The notes under the pieces were generated by a model. It searched no databases, had not been told where the DNA came from, and saw nothing but the letters and a program-made list of their open reading frames with translations. Positions 25,438 through 29,481 of a DNA stretch of 29,481 nucleotides are shown here, one piece after another. Numbering within the stretch: the stretch's first letter is position 1; every line of letters starts with the position of its first letter. A program made the translations under genes and the position numbers. The stretch is from JAIEPT01 sp038217425 (GTDB lineage Bacteria; Planctomycetota; Planctomycetia; Gemmatales; Gemmataceae): NCBI GenBank assembly GCA_038217425.1, contig JBBQPM010000078.1, forward strand, positions 1 through 29,481. The letters run 5' to 3'.

Positions 25438-25950
25438 ATGACCTGTATGCAAGCCGTGTTCGCAGGCGCTTTCACTGTCGAAGAAGTCCAGGCCCTGGCC
25501 CGCGTCCTGTACGCCAAGGCGCTGGAAGGCAACCTTACCGCCGCCAAGATGATCCTGCCGTACATCCTCGGCAAGCCTGGCGCGGCGCCTCGAACCGCTG
25601 TTGCGGAACCGACGTCCGATCTCCAGCCGACCCCAGTCGCATCGACTCCCGGCGCGCCCAACCTCATGCTCAGTCCGTCGATCGTTGCAAACGCCGCCCT
25701 TGATCGAGCGCCGCTTCAATCGCTGCCGGCGTCAGATCCGCGAGCAAGTCGAGCGGACTCGTCACCGCCGCAATCCCCTGCCGAGCCACGTGCGTGTAAA
25801 TCATCGTCGTTTCCAGACTTTCGTGCCCCAATAACTGCTGCACCGACCGAATATCCACTCCACGCTCCACCAAATGCGTCGCAAACGAATGCCGGAACGT
25901 ATGGCAATGCACCCGCTTGCTCAACCCCGCAAGGGCGCCCGCCGAACTGA
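25438..25950 (+). pseudogene. probably truncated small gene running into the antisense of the integrase
   Basis: The first 60 to 75 residues look like a real protein: AFTVEEVQALARVLYAKALEGNLTAAKMILPYILGKPG is a helical pattern like short planctomycete proteins related to DUF5681. Promoter and AGGAG ribosome binding site are excellent. From about 25670 onward the frame is simply the complement of the integrase C-terminus and the translation becomes low-complexity Pro/Ser/Ala. I infer that the original 3' part was replaced when the integron-like module arrived, and that the 170-residue frame is a chimera. Alternatively the native gene was always this short and the two genes overlap convergently by 281 bases, which would be unusual. 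Confidence 0.6.
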
Positions 25951-26976
25951 CCGCCCGCTGCAGCGATCCCTCATGGACATGATGCCGGCCCAAACGTCCC
26001 GTTCGCGGACACGCCGACAACTGCCGCGAGGCAAACGCGAATTGCCAACCCCACTCCTGCGCCGCCTTCGGATATTTCCGCTCCAGCGCATACGGCAATT
26101 CCACCCGCGCCACCCCGCGCGCCAGATCCCGTTCGTGCAGCGCCCGGCGATGCTCCAGTTGCCGATCCAGATCGCTCCGTACCGAGCGCGGCAACATCAC
26201 GATGCGATCTTTGTCTCCTTTGCCGCCGCGCACCGCAATCTGGCGTCGCTCCAGACTGAAATCCTTCACCCGCAACCGGCACGCTTCAATGAGCCGCAAC
26301 CGTAGAGGAGCCGAGCCATGAGCGAAAATAACCCTTCGCCCCCTTCGATCCGCGCCAGCACCCGCTGCACTTCCTCGGGCGAAAGCACGACCGGCAACCG
26401 CTTGGGACGCCGAGCCCGCTGCGCCTCGAAACGCCCCAGATCGATCCCCAAAACCTGGCCATACAGAAATACGATGGCGTTGAGCGCCTGATTCTGCGTG
26501 CTGGCGCTAACCTGCCCGTGCACTGCCAGATGCGTCAAAAACTGCCCCGCCTCTGCAGCACCCATGTCCCGCGGGTGACGCTTCTCGTGAAATAGGATGT
26601 ATCGCCGAACCCATTGAACGTAACACTCCTCGGTTCGCCGAGCGTAGTGCCTCACCCGCATCACCTGACGTACCTGATCCAAAAGTCGAGGCGGGGAAGG
26701 CGTCGGCATCTCCCCGAGATCGCGATGTAACAACTCCCGGTAGAGAAAGCTCAAACCGCTCCGCGCCATCTCCAGCGCCGGCAGCGGATCGCGCGCTGTC
26801 GCTGCCACGTGCTCGAGATAACGGCCCACTTCCGCCAATTCCATCTCTTGAGGATGACGCTTCCCATGAAACAAGATATACCCGCGGCACCAAGAGACCC
26901 ACATCGCCGCCGACGCCGATTGGCCCTGCGCCCGCGCCCTCTCCTCCAGCAAATCCAGCAGTTTGGGCGGATTCAT
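25670..26976 (-). pseudogene. intI: integron-type tyrosine recombinase, frameshifted
   Basis: Two minus-strand frames together encode one integron integrase. The N-terminal part starts best at ATG 26976 (GGAG seven bases upstream; another ATG is at 27012). It contains two copies of a SAM-like core-binding domain. It ends in LPVVLSPEEVQRVL...LLYGCG, after which the frame is lost near 26300. The C-terminal part resumes as LIEACRLRVKDF. It has the integron-specific insert (YPKAAQEWGWQFAF through GRLGRHHVHEGSLQRA), HTFRHSFATHL, LLGH and the nucleophile Tyr in TMIYTHV. The break falls where LRLIEA would be, so the box I arginine is missing. As it stands the enzyme should be inactive. The 3' end lies inside the small gene at 25438. 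Confidence 0.87.
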
Positions 26977-27112
26977 GACCAAACTCCATATAGACGGATG
27001 GTTAGTTGACATATGCTCCGTTGAAGTTGCTTGGTTGTCAAGAAAAAAATTCGGATTGCTCTTGACGGACCTGAGGTGGAGTCTCTAATCTTCCCTAGCG
27101 CAGCGCGCGGCC

Positions 27113-27180
27113 AATATGCCAACAGGGCCGAATATTCCAACCGGGCCGTAATCGCACGCGCCAATATGCCAACCGGGCCG
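27113..27180. repeat. three direct 18-bp repeats upstream of the integrase
   Basis: AATATGCCAACAGGGCCG (27113-27130), AATATTCCAACCGGGCCG (27131-27148) and AATATGCCAACCGGGCCG (27163-27180) differ at one or two bases. The first two are adjacent; 14 bases separate the second and third. Similar GC-rich segments (CGCACGCGCC, CGCGCGCGC) lie around them. The array is between the divergent integrase and the small gene at 27244, where integrase- or regulator-binding repeats would be expected. Confidence 0.85.
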
Positions 27181-27243
27181 AAATCGCGCGCGCACCGGTT
27201 GGGCTACTCACCATGTTCGACGGCGGAGGCCGAGGGGCGTACA

Positions 27244-27615
27244 GTGGCTGCGAACATCTACGTGTACTGCCCGTCCGGCGTTGACGGCCTCGCCCGCTGC
27301 GACCTCGAAGAGGAACTGGAGGCGTTCTTCGGTGACGCAGCCGAGGACTCCGGGGCAGGCTGCGGCGAGATGGGGTTCAATCTCGACTTCGATCTGGCGG
27401 AGGACGAAGACCCGCACGCCTGGGCAGACCGCCTCAAACCGTTCCTGGTGAGTGTTGGTGTGCGGCCCGGCACCGTGTTCGACGTGTTCCCCGACGGTTG
27501 GGAGCCGGGCATGGAGTGGCGGCGTGTGGAGGTGTTCGGTACGGATAGGCGACGCACTGACCGCCCTGGGCCGGAAGACGCCGTCTATGTTGAGTCTGAA
27601 CTTGAGTCCGAGTGA
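27244..27615 (+). CDS. small acidic hypothetical protein, possible integron cassette gene
   Basis: A 123-residue reading frame from GTG 27244 that looks coding: NIYVYCPSGVDGLARCDLEEELEAFFGDAAEDSGAG, then FNLDFDLAEDEDPHAWADRLKPFLVSVGV and PDGWEPGMEWRRVEVFG. It is acidic and compact, without signal peptide or membrane helix, and belongs to no family I can name. The frame stays open back to 27031, but that part covers the repeat array and is not protein-like. The start is uncertain: no good ribosome binding site precedes the GTG, and an ATG at 27166 is the other option. It diverges from the integrase gene, as a first cassette would. Confidence 0.6.
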   Translation: MAANIYVYCPSGVDGLARCDLEEELEAFFGDAAEDSGAGCGEMGFNLDFDLAEDEDPHAWADRLKPFLVSVGVRPGTVFDVFPDGWEPGMEWRRVEVFGTDRRRTDRPGPEDAVYVESELESE

Positions 27616-28034
27616 AATTTTCTCTTCCTCTCCTTGGTGATTTTTTGCGAGTGCGCACCGCGGACGCAACGGGCCGTCCTTCGTTGAGTTCGGCCTGTTC
27701 GGTTCGGCGGTGGCTTCTTCGCAGAGTGTCGTAAGCCTCCTCGAGATCGCGGCGAATTCTGTCGCGTCGTTGGAACTGGCGGCTTCGCTGATGGGGCCGG
27801 GAGTTCCCGCAGGAACTCGCGACGACCGTCTATCCGTGTCCCGTCCTCTTGGTAGAGGGGGAGCACCCTAATCCAAGTGCGCCTCAAGCGCCTCGGCGAA
27901 GCCTGGCCCGGAGCGACCCTTCGAACCGGCGGTCCGTTTGGCGGACCCGGCGTTGTTCCGATCGTCCGGACCAGTCCCCGACGCGGGCAAAGCCCGTCGT
28001 CTCTTGCAATTCTCCCGAGTATCGTTGAAGTCGT
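27616..28034. other. stretch without a convincing gene
   Basis: About 420 bases between the small acidic protein and the palindrome beside the IS110-type gene. Minus-strand frames exist, one with a helical-looking piece (RIRRDLEEAYDTLRRSHRR) encoded near 27700-27780, which could be a decayed gene remnant; no start, stop and ribosome binding site agree with it. GTTGAGT occurs at 27683-27689, a match to the degenerate integron core that is expected by chance at this length. Confidence 0.4.
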
Positions 28035-28087
28035 CGGCTGCGACATACCGGTGTCGCTCCCCGAGCGACACCGGTATGTCGCAGCCG
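28035..28087. repeat. perfect palindrome with 25-bp arms and 3-base loop, beside the IS110 gene
   Basis: Arms 28035-28059 and 28063-28087 are exact inverse complements around CCC; the core is ACATACCGGTGTCGCTC. It ends five bases beyond the transposase stop codon. It may form a very stable hairpin that ends or protects the transposase mRNA, or it may be part of the element's end or its target. Confidence 0.92.
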
Positions 28088-28092
28088 CAAGG

Positions 28093-29289
28093 TTACGCCG
28101 CCTCCGCCGCGGCTGGCGCCAGCTTTTTCTCCTGCCCGTTGACCTTCGGCCTCCAGGGGCCGAGCTTCGCGCCCGGCGGCAGCTCGCCCTGCTCCAGGTA
28201 ACGCCACAGCGCCACGAGCAGCTTGCGGGCCAGGGCCACCACGCCCACCTTCCGCGACCGCTTGCCCGAGCCGAAGCGGCGCTGATACCACTGGCTCAAC
28301 TCGCTCCCGGGTTGCCAGCGCAGCCAGCACCAGGCCAGTTCCACCAGCATCCGCCGCAGACGACGATTGCCTGCCTTGCTGATCCCCTGCTCGCGGGAAC
28401 TGCTGCCGGACTGATACGGCGTCGGCGTCAAGCCCGACAGCGAGCCGAGTTGCTTGCGGTTCGCGATCCGCCGCCAACCGAACAGTTCGAAGACGAGCAG
28501 CCAGGCGCCGCTCAGTCCGATTCCCGTCAGTTCCAGGAGTCGGCGGACCTTGTCCACCTGCGGCGTCTCGTCCCGGCGGATCCGCTTGCGACGCGCGTTC
28601 TCCAGATCCTTGATCTGCCGATCGACGAACTGCCAGCGTGCATGCTCGCGCAGCAGCCGACCTTGCAGCTCGGCGCCCAGCGGCGCGCCGTCCCAGGACT
28701 GCATCGCCTCCATCTTCTGGGGGAACTCGGCATCGACCTTTCCCAGAGCGATTCCTTGGTTGGCGAGCAACCCCTTGAGGCGGTTGACGTGCCTCGTCCG
28801 CTCCTCCTGGATCTCCTGCAACTCGCGATGCAGACAGCGGCGATCTTCCTCGTCGGCGCTGGGAATGCGGCACACGGCCCAGACCTTGCTCTCGCCGTTG
28901 TGGTAACGCAGCAGCATCGTCGCCAGCTTGCCCGCATCGAGCCGATCGCTCTTGGCGCGACGCGCCCGCCGATTGACCTCGATCGAAGCCGAATCGACGA
29001 TGATGTTGTCGACCCCTTGCTTCAGCAGGTAGCGGTGCAGCCAAAAGCCGTCTCGGCCCGCCTCGTAGCAGCTCGCCACGGCCGCTTCCGCGGGCAAGCC
29101 GAAACGCTCCTTGGCGCGGACGATCTCGCGCTGGAGCGCCTCGAGGTCGCGGGCCCGAATCGTCCGCAAGCGCGGCTGCTGGCCGTGACCGATCGTGAAG
29201 GCGAGCTTCCATTCGCTCCACCCCAGTTCAAAAGCGAGGTGCAAGCGGATCGTCGGATGGGTAGACTGAACTTCGCGAGTCGCGGTCAT
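28093..29289 (-). CDS. IS110-family transposase
   Basis: A 398-residue transposase with the two domains of the IS110 family. The RuvC-like DEDD domain shows YEAGRDGFWLHR (75-86) and KSDRLDAGKLA (113-123), giving Glu76, Asp115 and Asp118. The first acidic position is Glu21 (AFELGW), where most members have Asp; I recall this form as typical of one planctomycete-rich clade. The C-terminal Tnp_20 domain has LLELTGIGLSGAW (251-263), and LSGLTPTPYQSGSSS through ISKAGNRRLR (284-312), with Ser294 the likely nucleophile. GGAG lies seven bases before the ATG at 29289. IS110 enzymes act with a bridge RNA encoded in the element's noncoding end. The frame is intact. Confidence 0.93.
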   Translation of the reverse strand: MTATREVQSTHPTIRLHLAFELGWSEWKLAFTIGHGQQPRLRTIRARDLEALQREIVRAKERFGLPAEAAVASCYEAGRDGFWLHRYLLKQGVDNIIVDSASIEVNRRARRAKSDRLDAGKLATMLLRYHNGESKVWAVCRIPSADEEDRRCLHRELQEIQEERTRHVNRLKGLLANQGIALGKVDAEFPQKMEAMQSWDGAPLGAELQGRLLREHARWQFVDRQIKDLENARRKRIRRDETPQVDKVRRLLELTGIGLSGAWLLVFELFGWRRIANRKQLGSLSGLTPTPYQSGSSSREQGISKAGNRRLRRMLVELAWCWLRWQPGSELSQWYQRRFGSGKRSRKVGVVALARKLLVALWRYLEQGELPPGAKLGPWRPKVNGQEKKLAPAAAEAA

Positions 29290-29481
29290 GATGGATCTCC
29301 GAAAAGGATGATGTCACACACTCCAGAGGAGCTTATCGGGCCCGACTCGCTCTTTCATGGATTCGAACCGCCTTATGGCCCAAAAGGTTGATAGCCGTTC
29401 CTTCGACGCAAACCGAATTCTGACTTTTTCCACGTCACAATCGGATCAACCGCTCCGAACTTCCTGCAGGCGTACCGGTCT

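Larger units (their letters stand above)
25670..27615. mobile_element. integron-like module (integrase, repeat array, possible cassette)
   Basis: The integrase points left and a small gene points right, with about 270 bases between them that hold a short repeat array: the standard geometry of intI, attI and first cassette. A GTTGGGC at 27198-27204 fits the GTTRRRY core-site pattern. I could not find a matching RYYYAAC partner, so no attC is established and the module may be a solitary, decayed integrase. Limits are nominal. Confidence 0.45.
28035..29481. mobile_element. IS110-type insertion sequence, ends not resolved
   Basis: The element includes the transposase and probably some noncoding DNA on one or both sides. 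IS110 elements lack clear terminal inverted repeats and target duplications, so the ends cannot be set from one copy. The 192 bases after the transposase start (29290-29481) hold no gene; the right end may lie beyond the window. Confidence 0.45.

Noticed and set aside
27589..27689. Two GTTGAGT matches as an attC site
   Set aside because: No RYYYAAC partner lies at a fitting distance, and the degenerate core occurs by chance about once per kilobase per strand.
29364..29382. tRNA T-loop-like GGTTCGAATCC on the minus strand near the window end
   Set aside because: The flanking bases do not form the 5-bp T stem and no acceptor or anticodon arm can be built around it.
27877..29391. Plus-strand frame of 504 codons
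   Set aside because: Antisense of the IS110 transposase, which is clear on the minus strand.
1..29481. CRISPR array
   Set aside because: No set of regularly spaced near-identical repeats of 24-40 bases was seen; the only short tandem arrays are at 8952-9023 and 27113-27180, and neither has spacers of CRISPR type.

Overview
The window looks like a chromosomal segment from a high-GC member of the Planctomycetota, perhaps a Gemmata-like lineage. The best lineage marker is a large secreted protein of the Pirellula/Verrucomicrobium heme-binding type (propeller, HEAT-like repeats, CxxCH). Supporting signs are the caspase-like and zinc-ribbon membrane proteins, the small winged-helix regulator paired with a membrane protein, and the density of different palindromic repeats between genes. 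This placement rests on family recognition, not on a search.

Layout. Positions 1-385 hold little. A minus-strand group (386-2299) carries tsaE, a rhodanese and an acetamidase/formamidase. Divergent from it, 2334-5410 encodes a DEXH helicase and a metallophosphoesterase (PdeM type) overlapping by ATGA; this is the ligase-associated DNA repair pair, without ligase or exonuclease. A hybrid histidine kinase (5403-7583, minus) faces away from an ECF sigma factor (7716-8282). The sigma gene is followed, across a 147-bp nested palindrome, by a zinc-finger anti-sigma-like protein fused to DUF4349-like modules (8454-10811). Next come a zinc-ribbon/transmembrane/caspase-like protein lacking the usual catalytic Cys (10942-13371), the heme-binding HEAT protein (13462-17067), a membrane protein plus winged-helix regulator pair (17270-18233), and ispH (18285-19136). 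A tight four-gene minus-strand operon (22458 down to 19385) encodes a zinc-ribbon membrane protein, a lipoprotein, a histidine-rich DUF1980-like membrane protein and a DSD1/D-threonine-aldolase-like PLP enzyme. Divergent from it are a three-TM protein and a methyltransferase with a Trm112-like zinc ribbon (22661-24847).

The last 4.5 kb is the accessory part. A small gene with a very good promoter (25370-25397) and RBS runs into the antisense strand of an integron-type tyrosine recombinase, so it is probably truncated. The recombinase (25670-26976, minus) has a duplicated N-terminal domain and is broken by a frameshift that removes the box I arginine. Divergent from it, after a short repeat array (27113-27180), is a small gene placed where the first cassette of an integron would lie. 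An IS110-family transposase (28093-29289, minus) follows, bounded by a perfect 25-bp-arm palindrome and about 190 bp of noncoding DNA where a bridge RNA could lie.

Most genes here are ordinary chromosomal genes. The points most worth following are the broken integron-like module, the IS110 flanks, the palindrome between sigma and anti-sigma genes, and the pseudocaspase.
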